64,000 bases of DNA from Variovorax terrae (GCF_022809125.1 NZ_JALGBI010000001.1:3194398-3258397); one strand, 5' to 3'. Positions 18,907 to 28,269 are shown, numbered from the stretch's first letter. Program-made: numbers and translations. The notes: generated by a model not told the origin, from the letters alone.

Positions 18907-20286
18907 TCAAGATGCATCCTCTCGCAGCGTCATCTGGCTCAGTATTGCCTTCAGCTTCTGCAGTGCCTCGTCCCTGGACACCCCTTCCGTCCCCTGCTTC
19001 AACCATTCGTGCAGGGCGGGCTCCAACGAAAGCGCCGAGTCCAGCTGTCGATTCGATCCCCTTTCATAGGCACCAATTTCAACCATCTGCCGATTGCGCT
19101 CCAGTAGTGCAAGTTGATTTACCGCTTCCATGGCCAGCGCGCGATCAGCATCCGTTGCAAGATCAGGCATCAATCGACTTGCACTTTTGAGGACATCGAC
19201 GGCCGGATACAGCCCGCGGTGAGCGATCTGGCGCGACAGAACGATATGACCATCCAGGATGGCACGCAAGCTGTCGGATACCGGTTCATTGAGGTCATCA
19301 CCTTCGACCAGAACGGTCAGCAAAGCGGTGACGGAGCCCCCGCCGGGCGCTGTTCCGAAACGCTCGCACAGCTCGGGTAACTCTGCAAAAACCGACGGCG
19401 TATACCCACGCGCTGTTGGCGGCTCACCAGCCGACAGACCTATTTCCCGGCGCGCCATCGCCAGACGGGTAATGGAGTCCATGGTCAGCAGCACATCGCG
19501 CCCCTCATCGCGGAAGTATTCAGCAATGGCCACTGCAGCATGCGCGGCCCGAACCCGTGCCAGAGCAGGCTGATCAGCGGTAGCTACAACGACCACAGAT
19601 CGCTTGAGCCCTTTCGCCCCCAGTTGCTTGTCGATAAATTCGCGCACTTCGCGGCCGCGCTCGCCAATCAAGGCAATCACGTTGATTCGGTCACCGGCCT
19701 CTTTAGTCGCGGACTGGGCATGCCGAGCCATCATGCCCAGCAACGTACTCTTGCCAACACCGCTTCCTGCAAAAATCCCTACTCTTTGACCGCGCCCGAT
19801 AGTGAGCAGTCCGTCGATGCTGCGAACTCCAGTTTCCAGTACGCGGGTAATGCGCGGGCGCATCATCGGATTGATGGCCGCCCCTTTCAATGGATACGCC
19901 GTCACAGTGGCAGGAGGCGCAGCGCCGTCGATTGGATCACCAAAACCGTTGAGGACTCGTCCAAGCAGAGCCGGCCCCACGCGGACATCCGCACGAAGGC
20001 CCACGGCACGGACCTCACATCCCGCTGCCACCCCATCAGTTGCGCCATATGGCATCAAGGTCACACGCCCCGGCTTGAGACCCACAACCTCAGCGAGAAT
20101 GTCAGTCATTGCACCTGCGGCGGGCCCTGATCCAATTTGCCGTACTCTGATTTTGCAAAGTTCGCCGATCGCAACATCTGGCCCTGCTGAATCAATGGCC
20201 AAGCCCTGCATTTGCCGCACCCATCCGATTCGATCCGACAACTCCGAACGGGCCAACGCGCTAGAGTAAGATGCCAACGCGTTCAC
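18907..20286 (-). CDS. fliI: Flagellar export ATPase FliI
   Basis: A 459-residue F1-beta-like ATPase that energises type III export. Walker A is GSGVGKS at residues 174-180, Walker B is in DVLLTMDSITR, and the family segment LGMMARHAQ follows Walker A. The region ERGREVREFID and the GYTPSVFAELPELCERFG block identify the FliI/SctN family. The N-terminal 20 residues fit the FliH-binding helix. The GTG start overlaps the fliH stop by 4 bp. All catalytic residues look intact, so the export engine should be active. Confidence 0.96.
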   Translation of the reverse strand: MNALASYSSALARSELSDRIGWVRQMQGLAIDSAGPDVAIGELCKIRVRQIGSGPAAGAMTDILAEVVGLKPGRVTLMPYGATDGVAAGCEVRAVGLRADVRVGPALLGRVLNGFGDPIDGAAPPATVTAYPLKGAAINPMMRPRITRVLETGVRSIDGLLTIGRGQRVGIFAGSGVGKSTLLGMMARHAQSATKEAGDRINVIALIGERGREVREFIDKQLGAKGLKRSVVVVATADQPALARVRAAHAAVAIAEYFRDEGRDVLLTMDSITRLAMARREIGLSAGEPPTARGYTPSVFAELPELCERFGTAPGGGSVTALLTVLVEGDDLNEPVSDSLRAILDGHIVLSRQIAHRGLYPAVDVLKSASRLMPDLATDADRALAMEAVNQLALLERNRQMVEIGAYERGSNRQLDSALSLEPALHEWLKQGTEGVSRDEALQKLKAILSQMTLREDAS

Positions 20287-21128
20287 AGCGAACTTTCTCT
20301 TTGTCCCAGCGGGGACTCATAAATATGTTGCGGCGGTTCGTGTCGCAACGCCTTTCGTTGTGTTCGTTCACGTACCAGCAGTTCGGCCAAGGCCCGGACC
20401 CGGGTTTCCAAACGCGCATCCAATCCGCCTTCGGGTGATTTGACGATACACCCTCCCAGAACCACCTCGGGATCTGCGATCCAGCTCACACCCGGCGAGG
20501 TCAGAAGCTCATCCGTCACCCCGGCGACCTGTGCGGACTCGCGTAAAGCAACAAGATCGTCAGGATGCAAATGCACCGCCGTGGTGACGTGTGAGCACAT
20601 CTGCTCCCTCGCGCGGCGGACCAGCCAGCGCAGACCCTCAGGCTGTGTTGCGGCCTTCCCCAACAATTCGAACGACACCTCGGCACACAAAGCGACAAGA
20701 TCCTCTTCGCAGGCCTCTATCCTCTCGCGGATCTGCGCTGGCAGCGTGCGCAACAATGCGTCCAGGCTGAGCAAACGCTCAGCCAGACCGGCATGAACTT
20801 CTTCCCGTGCTGCCTGCCGCGCCTTCAGGACTTCCTCGTCCAGAACGCGTGCACGGTGTTGCGCGTCTCTTTGAGCAGCAGCAAGCACCTCCTGCTGCGC
20901 CGTAGCAAGGCCCTTTTCATAGCCTTCTCGATAGCCTACATCCACAGCATCGTCCCGCACTTCAACAGAAGGAACCAATGCAACGACAGAGTCTCGCGTA
21001 CTTACAGCGGCCTCAACCAGAGGCTGCGGCCGCCTGAGGGTGACAGGGTGCGCCCCCAACCCCACCCCGCGCAACACGATCGGCCGCTGCAGTTCTCGGT
21101 CAGAGAGTGAAGACGAAGAACGGCTCAC
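20283..21128 (-). CDS. fliH: FliH-type regulator of the export ATPase
   Basis: A 281-residue protein with an extended coiled-coil middle (about residues 70-130, with REGYEKGLATAQQEVLAAAQ) and a C-terminal V-ATPase-E-like domain (VHLHPDDLVALRE, SWIADPEVVLGGCIVKSPEGGLDARLETR). These are the marks of FliH/SctL, the stator that links FliI to the C-ring protein FliN. The GTG start overlaps the previous stop by 4 bp. Its length is slightly above the usual 230-240. Confidence 0.92.
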   Translation of the reverse strand: MSRSSSSLSDRELQRPIVLRGVGLGAHPVTLRRPQPLVEAAVSTRDSVVALVPSVEVRDDAVDVGYREGYEKGLATAQQEVLAAAQRDAQHRARVLDEEVLKARQAAREEVHAGLAERLLSLDALLRTLPAQIRERIEACEEDLVALCAEVSFELLGKAATQPEGLRWLVRRAREQMCSHVTTAVHLHPDDLVALRESAQVAGVTDELLTSPGVSWIADPEVVLGGCIVKSPEGGLDARLETRVRALAELLVRERTQRKALRHEPPQHIYESPLGQRESSL

Positions 21129-21757
21129 GCATGGCCTCCAATTGTCCGCGTGAAGAATGCGCGTATCCGAGCGAGGCTCCGCTCGTGTGCGTTCGGATCG
21201 CTACCCTTCGGAATCGCCTTCGTCACGCCGGAGATGCGTTCTTCCAAGCTATGCAGCAGCACTTTACGCAGTGCAATGGGAAGATTTTGATCTGCAGAAG
21301 AAAGCAATTCCAGAACTTGGCGACGCTTGCTTGGCTCAAGGGCAGCCAACACCTCCTCGCGCCAAGGCCAGGAAGCAATCGCAAGAACCATCATGACCAA
21401 GGCGCTTGGCTCCGATTTGAGAAGCTTTGCAACAATCCATGGTTGGGCCTCCATCAAACGTTCCTGTACACCAATGTCCTCGGGCTGCCGCGGTGTTGTC
21501 GGATCGAAGTGTGGTGCCGTTTCAGTTGTCTTGAGCGCCTCCCTCAACAACACCGGATCGCGCGCAATACCCATGACCTGCAATTCAGACAGCAAAGAAC
21601 CAAGCTGGACTTGCTGTGCTACAGATAGCTGACTCAATAGCCACTTCTGATCCTGCACCGACATGGCATGAACCAGCAAAGCGGCCCGACGGGCCTCGAA
21701 GCGCTCAGCCCGCCCAGGCTGTGACAAGGAATCGAAGAATGTGGTCCCTGCGCTCAT
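21125..21757 (-). CDS. Short divergent FliG-like protein
   Basis: A 210-residue protein in the exact fliG position between fliF and fliH, with 4-bp overlaps at both ends. FliG is normally about 330 residues in three domains. Here I see an N-terminal helical part (AERFEARRAALLVHAMSVQD) and one armadillo-like segment (about residues 110-165: ALVMMVLAIASWPWREEVLAALEP). The EHPQ motif of the FliG middle domain and the C-terminal torque helix with its charged residues are not recognisable. It may serve as an adaptor between MS ring and FliM without a torque function. The start is the ATG in the ATGA overlap; a GTG three codons upstream is possible. Confidence 0.65.
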   Translation of the reverse strand: MSAGTTFFDSLSQPGRAERFEARRAALLVHAMSVQDQKWLLSQLSVAQQVQLGSLLSELQVMGIARDPVLLREALKTTETAPHFDPTTPRQPEDIGVQERLMEAQPWIVAKLLKSEPSALVMMVLAIASWPWREEVLAALEPSKRRQVLELLSSADQNLPIALRKVLLHSLEERISGVTKAIPKGSDPNAHERSLARIRAFFTRTIGGHA

Positions 21758-23256
21758 GCTCGCCACTCTTGTGGATCACCGAAACCGGCACCACCCGAGG
21801 CGCCTGCGGGAGTTGCTGAGCCAATAGGCGATTTTGACAACCACTCCTGTACAGCCCGCAAGGCAGCGTCACGTTCAGCTTCAGACAATGTCTGTTCCAA
21901 AGAAGAATTCGCGGAACGAGCCCTGGCCCGGCCAATGACCAGGGCCATCACCAACACCGCCACCACGACGGCCCCCAATGCCATGATCACAGTATTCTGC
22001 GTAGCCAAGCCCCCAGTACTCCCGGAGCCTTCCGACGCGCCAGGCGCAGTCAGGCGAGCAGGCACGGCATCCGAAGGCGGCGATACGCTGGCAATAGTGC
22101 CGCCAACCGCTCCAATCGTCTGCACCACCACCACATCGCCTCGATCTGAGCTTGCCCCCACGGCCGCAGCCACCATCCTGCGAACCTGCTCTTCTTGCTG
22201 CGTCTCCAGGGGATGCCGCACCACAGCGATCACTTGCAAGCGGCGAATGGACCCAGGCTGACTGACCATTTGCTCTACCCTTCGACCCACCGCATATTCA
22301 ATTTCTCTCTGAGAGCTTCCGGTTCGAGCCATCCCATCTCCCGGACGAGTGTCCAGTGGAGCACCCGTATCACGCACCACCTCCCGCTCACGCACCATCA
22401 CACCCGCCGGTACTCCTTCTTGACGGGTAGGTGCTGCTATGACATCTTCAGTGGTGGTACGTACATGATCCATGTTCAGGGTTACGTCTACGCTCGCCAA
22501 CGCTTGACCGGGTCCAAAGGCTCGCTCGAGGACCATAGCGGCCTTGCGAGACAAGTAGTTTTCGGTGTCGCGCTTGAGGTCTAGGCGAGTGCTACCCGCG
22601 CCGACTTCATCCTCGGCACCCACACCGCGTGTGAGCGCCACACCCTGACTATCCACGATGGTCACATCCTGCATGGACATCCCCGGAACGGCGGCTGCCA
22701 CCAAGCGCTGGATACCGCCCACCTGTTCGACTCGCAATGCCTGCCCTTGACGCAAGGTGAGAGTGATTGAAGCCTTCGGCCGTGCTGCGGCCAACTTGAA
22801 CAACCCCTGCTCTGGCAATGCCAGCAATACACGCACGTCGCGCACCTCCGCCAAAGATTGGATAGTGCGCGTGATTTCGCCTTGTAGAGCTCGCTGGTAG
22901 TTAATTTTCTGAGCAAACTCGGTCATTCCGAAGTCTGTGTTGTTGAATAGTTCGAAGCCGACCGCGCCGTGCAATGGCAGGTCCCGGCCCATCAACTTCA
23001 GCCGTGTGGCGTGAACAACGGGCCTATCTACCAGAATTGCGGCCCCTCCCTCACTCAATTGATAGGGGATCTTCAAGCGCTCTAATTCGGCAACCATGGC
23101 CTGAGCATCCTGCGGCTTCAGATCCGAAAACAGCACCTGATAGTCGGCCTTTGTAAACCACCAGACTCCCAGCACAAGCGATGCAATGATGACGATGACA
23201 CCGGCAACAAGACTTGTGCGAGCGCGTTGCGACAGCGTGAACCAGAAAGCTGTCAT
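21754..23256 (-). CDS. fliF: Flagellar MS-ring protein FliF
   Basis: A 500-residue protein with two membrane helices (about residues 16-36 and 430-452) and the periplasmic ring-building motifs between them: YQVLFSDLKPQDAQAMVAEL, the DFGMTEFAQKINYQRALQGE block, and VRVLLALPEQGLF. It forms the MS ring housing the export gate. The cytoplasmic tail ends SEAERDAALRAVQEWL and is short. FliF is usually 540-570 residues; the tail, which binds FliG, and the long periplasmic segment are both reduced. GGAG lies seven bases before the ATG. Confidence 0.94.
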   Translation of the reverse strand: MTAFWFTLSQRARTSLVAGVIVIIASLVLGVWWFTKADYQVLFSDLKPQDAQAMVAELERLKIPYQLSEGGAAILVDRPVVHATRLKLMGRDLPLHGAVGFELFNNTDFGMTEFAQKINYQRALQGEITRTIQSLAEVRDVRVLLALPEQGLFKLAAARPKASITLTLRQGQALRVEQVGGIQRLVAAAVPGMSMQDVTIVDSQGVALTRGVGAEDEVGAGSTRLDLKRDTENYLSRKAAMVLERAFGPGQALASVDVTLNMDHVRTTTEDVIAAPTRQEGVPAGVMVREREVVRDTGAPLDTRPGDGMARTGSSQREIEYAVGRRVEQMVSQPGSIRRLQVIAVVRHPLETQQEEQVRRMVAAAVGASSDRGDVVVVQTIGAVGGTIASVSPPSDAVPARLTAPGASEGSGSTGGLATQNTVIMALGAVVVAVLVMALVIGRARARSANSSLEQTLSEAERDAALRAVQEWLSKSPIGSATPAGASGGAGFGDPQEWRA

Positions 23257-23326
23257 GATTTTCTCCGGATGACCAGCCGACCCGTACAGCTGGCGTTGAT
23301 CGATTTCGGAAGATTTGTGTGGCGCG

Positions 23327-23683
23327 TCATATCTGCATCTTCATCACATCTTGGTAGGCTTCAAGCAAGCGGTTGCGCACCTGCAGCATCAGCTGGAAGG
23401 ACAAACGACTTTCCTCCAATCCGATCATGATTTGATGCAGGTTCTGCGCATCACCCACCGCCAATCGCTGAAGATCAACTTGACTGTCGGTAAGTTGCTG
23501 ATTGATCTGGGTCAATCCTTGCGAAACAAGCGCTCCGAATGACGCAGAAGATGCATTCACGCCGGTGACATCACCCGCCCAGCGCAAGGCTTGCGTGGGC
23601 GCCAGATACTCGGCAGCATTGCCGGCCTGTAACTGCGCCGACACTGCCGGTAGCACAAGCTCGATCGGAGTCATTGAACTCAT
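23327..23683 (-). CDS. fliE: MS ring-rod junction protein FliE
   Basis: A 118-residue protein with the FliE C-terminal pattern (VDLQRLAVGDAQNLHQIMIGLEESRLSFQLMLQVRNRLLEAYQ split over residues 70-115). FliE joins the MS ring and export gate to the rod and is the first rod protein exported. The ATG overlaps the flgC stop by 4 bp; 70 bp separate its stop from fliF. Length is normal for the family. Confidence 0.93.
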   Translation of the reverse strand: MSSMTPIELVLPAVSAQLQAGNAAEYLAPTQALRWAGDVTGVNASSASFGALVSQGLTQINQQLTDSQVDLQRLAVGDAQNLHQIMIGLEESRLSFQLMLQVRNRLLEAYQDVMKMQI

Positions 23684-24126
23684 GTGTTCCCACCTCCAAT
23701 GTCCAGTGTCTTGAGTGCGAGGTTGCGCGCAGTATTCATCGCCGCCACATTGGCTTCATAAGATCTCATCGCACTCATCAAGGTGACCATTTCCGTCGCC
23801 GTGTCCACGCCGGGATAAGCGACAAAGCCACGCTCGTTGGCCATGGGGTGGCCGGGCTCATATGCCAAGCGCGGGTTCACATCGGCCGGCAGTACGGCAA
23901 CCGATGGCAGCATGCCTATCTTGTCGGCATCCAACCGGTCACCGACCAAAGCACTGAACCCAGGCGTCGCGCCTGCCAACACTGTGGCGCGGAGAGGTCT
24001 GTAACCATTGCCGTCAGCGCTTTGTACCGTATTGGCATTGGCCAGATTAAGAGCAGAGACGTCGACACGAGTACGTTCGACACTCATGCCGGCGGCACTG
24101 ATGGCGAATGCATGTAGATAATTCAT
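23680..24126 (-). CDS. flgC: Flagellar proximal rod protein FlgC
   Basis: A 148-residue rod protein. The N-terminal rod signature is slightly altered (FAISAAGMSVERTRVDVSALNLANANT) and the middle has GYRPLRATVLAG. The C-terminal signature is clear (PGVDTATEMVTLMSAMRSYEANVAAMNTARNLALKTLDI). GGAAG lies upstream of the ATG at 24126. FlgC forms part of the proximal rod with FlgB and FlgF. Its stop overlaps fliE. Confidence 0.94.
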   Translation of the reverse strand: MNYLHAFAISAAGMSVERTRVDVSALNLANANTVQSADGNGYRPLRATVLAGATPGFSALVGDRLDADKIGMLPSVAVLPADVNPRLAYEPGHPMANERGFVAYPGVDTATEMVTLMSAMRSYEANVAAMNTARNLALKTLDIGGGNT

Positions 24127-24176
24127 GGATTAATTCTTCCAAGGTGATGAGTCAAGAGGTCGCCAGTACTGCCGCC

Positions 24177-24560
24177 CTACTTCTTACCGTCACTCACGGC
24201 CATCGATAAAATCGCGTAGTGGCGCGAGAGACCCTTCGCGAGTGCTTGATACTGCATTGCGTTCTGCGCCATGGCAGTGATCTCGACATCCAGCTGAACG
24301 CCTTGCAATTGCCCAATAGCGCCGAATGCCGGTTCGATTGTTGGTCGAACCTGCGCCAGCGAATTGGCGTCAAGTCGACCAGACGCTCCAAGGCTTCTGC
24401 GCGCCTCTTCAAGCTGGGCCTCAAAGTTCACGCGCAATGGAACATGCCCTGGTGTATTCGCATTGGCAATGTTGACTGCAATAGCCTGATGACGCAGGCT
24501 TGCGGCGTCGAGAGCCAATGCCAGCGAACTGACGGTAATAGCTTCCATGCCTTCGGTCAT
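24177..24560 (-). CDS. flgB: Flagellar proximal rod protein FlgB
   Basis: A 127-residue protein with the rod signature LRHQAIAVNIANANTPGHVP near residues 22-41 and a typical FlgB C-terminal part (EITAMAQNAMQYQALAKGLS). It is followed by flgC after 50 bp and preceded by flgI after 47 bp. An internal ATG at codon 5 is also possible. Length is near the family norm of 130-140. Confidence 0.93.
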   Translation of the reverse strand: MTEGMEAITVSSLALALDAASLRHQAIAVNIANANTPGHVPLRVNFEAQLEEARRSLGASGRLDANSLAQVRPTIEPAFGAIGQLQGVQLDVEITAMAQNAMQYQALAKGLSRHYAILSMAVSDGKK

Positions 24561-24607
24561 ACCTGCACTCCGCTTAGAAAAATAGGCGATATGCGCACAA
24601 TGCCTCT

Positions 24608-25744
24608 TTACTGAACCACCAGTTCGGCATGCAGCGCGCCGGCGGCTTTCACCGCACGCAGAATGGAAATGATGTCGCGCGTGTTTGTCCGCAGCCGGGA
24701 CAATGATTGAACAAGGTCAGACACCGTGCTGTTTCCCGTCACGAATCCAGAGCCACTGCCAGCGCTGTTTTGCTCGTTCACATCGATACGGGTATTGGTG
24801 ACAATCGCAGTGCGGACGCCCGAGCCGCCATGCCAAATGTTCATGGGTTGCGATGCTGTATTCTGATTCGCAATCGAAATCTTGATGTCACCATGGGAAA
24901 TGGCTACAGGCGATATCCGGACATCACCGCCGGAAACCACGGTGCCGGTGCGCTCGTTGATCACCACCTTGGCGCGACGGTCAGGCTCCACCGTCACGCC
25001 TTCCACTCTGGCAAGAAACATCACCAGTTGGTCGCGTTGCGATTCTGGCACTGCGATCTCAATCCCCGAGGCATCCCGGGCTTGAGCGATGCCTGAGACC
25101 ACTTGGCTGTTGATGGCTGAAGCGATACGATTGGCCGTTGTGTAGTCGGGCTCACTCAGCACGAAAGTGATGTTCTGCCGACCACGCTCTCCTTGGGCTG
25201 CAACTTCTGCGTTGACTCCCACCTCCACGGTGGCGCCGCCAGGGATCGAGCCCACCGTGGGATGGTTTTTCTGGACTACATTGCCATTCGCGTCATAGCG
25301 ATAACCGCCCACCGAAAGTGGTCCTTGCGCCAATGCATAGATCTTCCCATTGGCCGCTTTGAGCGAGGTCAGCAACAGACTACCGCCCAACAAGCTGCGA
25401 GCATCCCCTGCAGAAGCGACTGTCACGTCAAGTGTGTCACCTTCGCGTGAAAAGGCGGGCAGCGCAGCACTGACCATCACCACAGCCACATTGCGACTTT
25501 GTATCTGCTCCGGAGCCAATGTCAGGTTGAATTGGGACAGCACGTTAGCCAGGGACTGCCGGGTAGCCCTATTTGACGGAGAATCTCCGGTGCCTGCCAA
25601 ACCCGTAACAATGCCAGTCCCTACGAGGGCATTCTCGCGCCACCCTTGCAGTTTTCCAAGGTCCTTGATGCGGACAGAATCAGCGTGGACGCCAGCGCCG
25701 CCAAACGTCACCACGATTGCCAGCAATGCTTTGCGTGCGTTCAT
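24608..25744 (-). CDS. flgI: Flagellar P-ring protein FlgI
   Basis: A 378-residue periplasmic P-ring protein. A Sec signal peptide is seen (MNARKALLAIVVTFGGAGVHA) and the mature part starts DSVRIKDLG. Family motifs include LVGTGIVTGLAGTGD, TLDVTVASAGDARSLLGGSL and VKAAGALHAELVVQ at the C-terminus. I chose the ATG at 25744, which has GGAG nine bases upstream, over a TTG nine codons earlier. FlgI makes the bushing around the rod in the peptidoglycan layer, which confirms a Gram-negative cell and a rod that crosses the periplasm. Confidence 0.95.
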   Translation of the reverse strand: MNARKALLAIVVTFGGAGVHADSVRIKDLGKLQGWRENALVGTGIVTGLAGTGDSPSNRATRQSLANVLSQFNLTLAPEQIQSRNVAVVMVSAALPAFSREGDTLDVTVASAGDARSLLGGSLLLTSLKAANGKIYALAQGPLSVGGYRYDANGNVVQKNHPTVGSIPGGATVEVGVNAEVAAQGERGRQNITFVLSEPDYTTANRIASAINSQVVSGIAQARDASGIEIAVPESQRDQLVMFLARVEGVTVEPDRRAKVVINERTGTVVSGGDVRISPVAISHGDIKISIANQNTASQPMNIWHGGSGVRTAIVTNTRIDVNEQNSAGSGSGFVTGNSTVSDLVQSLSRLRTNTRDIISILRAVKAAGALHAELVVQ

Positions 25745-25793
25745 CCACCACTCCACTGGCACCCGATGCAAAAAGAAGATGCAGCTGCCATAA

Positions 25794-26396
25794 TCAAAAC
25801 CCTACCGCATCAAGTAATTTTCGCCACCAACCACGCCGTGAGCGTTCTGACACGTCACCCTCACCCAGATAGTTAATCCGAGCATCGGCCAAGCGTGTGG
25901 AAAGTACCACGTTGCCATCAGAGATGTCTTGCGGACGAACTCGGCCTTCGAGATGGACTTTTTGCTGCTCTTCGTTAACCGTCAGGAGTTGCTCGCCCAC
26001 AACCTTGAGGTCACCATTGGCGAAGACCTGTTGTACCGTCACAGTCAGCGTAGCCAACAGCTTGTTGGAGCGCTGGGTTCTCCCACCGCCGTCAAATTCT
26101 CCATTCGCCCTGATACCGACTTGCCCCACAGTTTTTCCCGAACCATGGTTGAGCGATGCACTTATGTCATTGGTGCGCCGCGTACCGGTGTCCGAGCTCG
26201 TGCTGGCACTGGAGTTCTCGAACACCTGCACCGTCAGGACGTCTCCAACGCGAAACGCCTTGTTGTCCGAGATCAGCGCACGGTAGGTACTTTCATCATA
26301 GAGACTTCCTGCATGCGCAGTCATTCCGCTCAGGGCAATAGTGCATCCCCATAGCAACAACGCAAGACGGCAAGCCGCATGAAAGCTCCCGGTCAT
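25794..26396 (-). CDS. flgH: Flagellar L-ring protein FlgH, divergent lipobox
   Basis: A 200-residue outer-membrane L-ring protein with the family core: GSLYDESTYRALISDNKAFRVGDVLTVQVFENSSAS, a central LLATLTVTVQQVFANGDLKVVGE, and QDISDGNVVLSTRLADARINYLGEG. FlgH is normally a lipoprotein with an LxGC-type lipobox. Here the N-terminus has LLLWGC at about residue 18, a poor lipobox, followed by a possible signal peptidase I site at AHA-GS (about residue 31). The ATG overlaps the flgA stop by 4 bp. It is slightly shorter than the usual 220-230. Confidence 0.93.
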   Translation of the reverse strand: MTGSFHAACRLALLLWGCTIALSGMTAHAGSLYDESTYRALISDNKAFRVGDVLTVQVFENSSASTSSDTGTRRTNDISASLNHGSGKTVGQVGIRANGEFDGGGRTQRSNKLLATLTVTVQQVFANGDLKVVGEQLLTVNEEQQKVHLEGRVRPQDISDGNVVLSTRLADARINYLGEGDVSERSRRGWWRKLLDAVGF

Positions 26397-27436
26397 TGCA
26401 GGATCTCCACACTCGAAGGCCCAGCCACCCGAGCCAGCGCGGATGCGCTCGCCCCGTGCATTCGCACTCTGATCCATTGCCCGACCCTCCCATCTTGCAA
26501 GGCTTCAACTTGGCTCTGCAACGCAATGTCGCCGCTGCGAACTCGCAGACCGACCCAATCGCCACGCAATACCGCTAAGTCTCTATTGATAGAACTCTCG
26601 GTCAACACCTCACCTGCCCGAATCCAGCGACGCAAGCGTGTGGGAGGCGACGCATCTCCCGATCCGCTGGGAAGCAGCGCAGCACCTGAGACCATCCCAG
26701 CCGTCATGTCCGTGTCCCGGTAAGTCAGTGCATCAGGCGTCAACCCTGCACCCGGCTCTAGATTTCGCGCGGCTACCGGCATGACTTTCCATGCATGGAC
26801 TTCAAAGGTCACGGGCACGCTACGTACCAACTTTTCATTCGTATAGGCGTCCACCCAAACCACCATGCGCCGCTCTGGCCGAACGCCTGTCTGCGGCCGG
26901 ACTTTAAGCACGACATCTGTCGCGACAAGCTGGACGTTCGCCGGAATCGCCACCGGCTCTACCGTCGCATGCTCGCTACGCCCCGAGAGCCACTCCTTCA
27001 AGTGGTCTGCCGCCAGGCTCACCGCACGCTTCCCGTCCAACTCCTGCGTCGCAGCCCGGATCTCGAGAGAGTGAGCTCCGCGCCACTCAATTTCTTGCAC
27101 TGAGAGGCCCGTTTGAGAACGCAACCAACGAGTCAAGGCTTCACGGCCCAATATGACCGGAACCCCGCCACGCGGTGCTGAGCCAAGCGGTACGGCCATC
27201 AAGCGGCGCAACAGAGGCAAGTCTTTCGTTGTCAGACTCACGATATCGCCCAAACAGATGTGTGGCTTGCTGACACTGGCAAACACGGGCATCTCAATCA
27301 CCACACGCACAGGTGCAGCGGCCCCAGCATCCAGGACGCTCAGTGCCATGCAGCAGCATGCACACAGCGCGCCCCATTTGGCCCACTTTGCAGTACGTGC
27401 GCGAGCCATAGCCTTGATGCGACGACAGAAAGACAT
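26393..27436 (-). CDS. flgA: P-ring assembly chaperone FlgA
   Basis: A 347-residue periplasmic protein with an N-terminal signal (about residues 14-40, ending LDAGAA) and the C-terminal SAF/FlgA domain (ARNLEPGAGLTPDALTYRDTD, RRWIRAGEVLTESSINR, VLRGDWVGLRVRSGDIALQSQVEALQDG). It is longer than the E. coli protein (about 220) because of an extra N-terminal domain, a layout known in several beta- and gammaproteobacteria. FlgA helps FlgI assemble. It starts 16 bp after flgG stops; an ATG nine codons in is possible. Confidence 0.92.
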   Translation of the reverse strand: MSFCRRIKAMARARTAKWAKWGALCACCCMALSVLDAGAAAPVRVVIEMPVFASVSKPHICLGDIVSLTTKDLPLLRRLMAVPLGSAPRGGVPVILGREALTRWLRSQTGLSVQEIEWRGAHSLEIRAATQELDGKRAVSLAADHLKEWLSGRSEHATVEPVAIPANVQLVATDVVLKVRPQTGVRPERRMVVWVDAYTNEKLVRSVPVTFEVHAWKVMPVAARNLEPGAGLTPDALTYRDTDMTAGMVSGAALLPSGSGDASPPTRLRRWIRAGEVLTESSINRDLAVLRGDWVGLRVRSGDIALQSQVEALQDGRVGQWIRVRMHGASASALARVAGPSSVEILQ

Positions 27437-27452
27437 GCCGCAACTCGTCGGT

Positions 27453-28247
27453 CTACTTACGAAGGCCGTTGATCATGCCGAGCATTTCATCAGAAGCCTG
27501 TACCACCTTCACACTCGCCTCATACGCTCTCTGGGCCACCATGAGATTGACCATCTCATCGACCATCCTGACATTGGATCCTTCAAGATACCCCTGCATC
27601 AGAGTCCCCATGTTCTCGTCCCCGGCCTTGCCGGCGATGGGTTCGCCCGACGCTTCGCTGCTGCGATAGAGGCTGTCGCCTTGGGCCAGCAATCCCGATG
27701 GACTCGTGAACCGCACCAGCTCGAGTTGCCCGATGTCTATGGGGGTAGATTGCCCCGCCACTGTCACTTGAACATGCCCATCAGAACCGATGGTCATGGT
27801 TTTCATGTTTTCAGGCAGCGCGATGCCCGGCTTCAGTGCATAGCCTGCCGGAGTTGCCAACATCCCATCACGATTGATCTTGAAGGTACCGCCACGCGTG
27901 AAGGCCCGAGAGCCGTCAGGCATGGTGAGCTCGAAAAACCCATCACCTTGTACTGCGATATCAAAAGTGGCGTCTGTCTTCTTGATGTCGCCCATGTCGA
28001 ACTGCTTGGACAGACTCGCGATGCCGACTCCCGCGCCAGAGCGAGAACTCACCCCCAAAATACCAGTGTCGTTGTCCATCACAGGCTGCGCCGAACGAGC
28101 TGCTTCACGAACCATCAGATCAGAAAAACTGACCCTCCCCTTCTTAAAACCCGAAGTGTTCGCATTAGCGATGTTGTTCGCAATGGTATCGACATTCATT
28201 TGCTGGGCCTGCATGCCCGTGGCACCGATATACATAGCATCAAACAT
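27453..28247 (-). CDS. flgG: Flagellar distal rod protein FlgG
   Basis: A 264-residue rod protein with the N-terminal signature (YIGATGMQAQQMNVDTIANN, then IANANTSGFKKGRVSFSDLM), the FlgG-type central region (FDIAVQGDGFFELTMPDGS, AFTRGGTFKINRDGMLATPA) and the C-terminal SNVRMVDEMVNLMVAQRAYE. FlgG forms the distal rod that passes through P and L rings. Length and motifs are fully normal. Confidence 0.95.
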   Translation of the reverse strand: MFDAMYIGATGMQAQQMNVDTIANNIANANTSGFKKGRVSFSDLMVREAARSAQPVMDNDTGILGVSSRSGAGVGIASLSKQFDMGDIKKTDATFDIAVQGDGFFELTMPDGSRAFTRGGTFKINRDGMLATPAGYALKPGIALPENMKTMTIGSDGHVQVTVAGQSTPIDIGQLELVRFTSPSGLLAQGDSLYRSSEASGEPIAGKAGDENMGTLMQGYLEGSNVRMVDEMVNLMVAQRAYEASVKVVQASDEMLGMINGLRK

Positions 28248-28269
28248 GTTTACTCTCCATCATTAGAGG

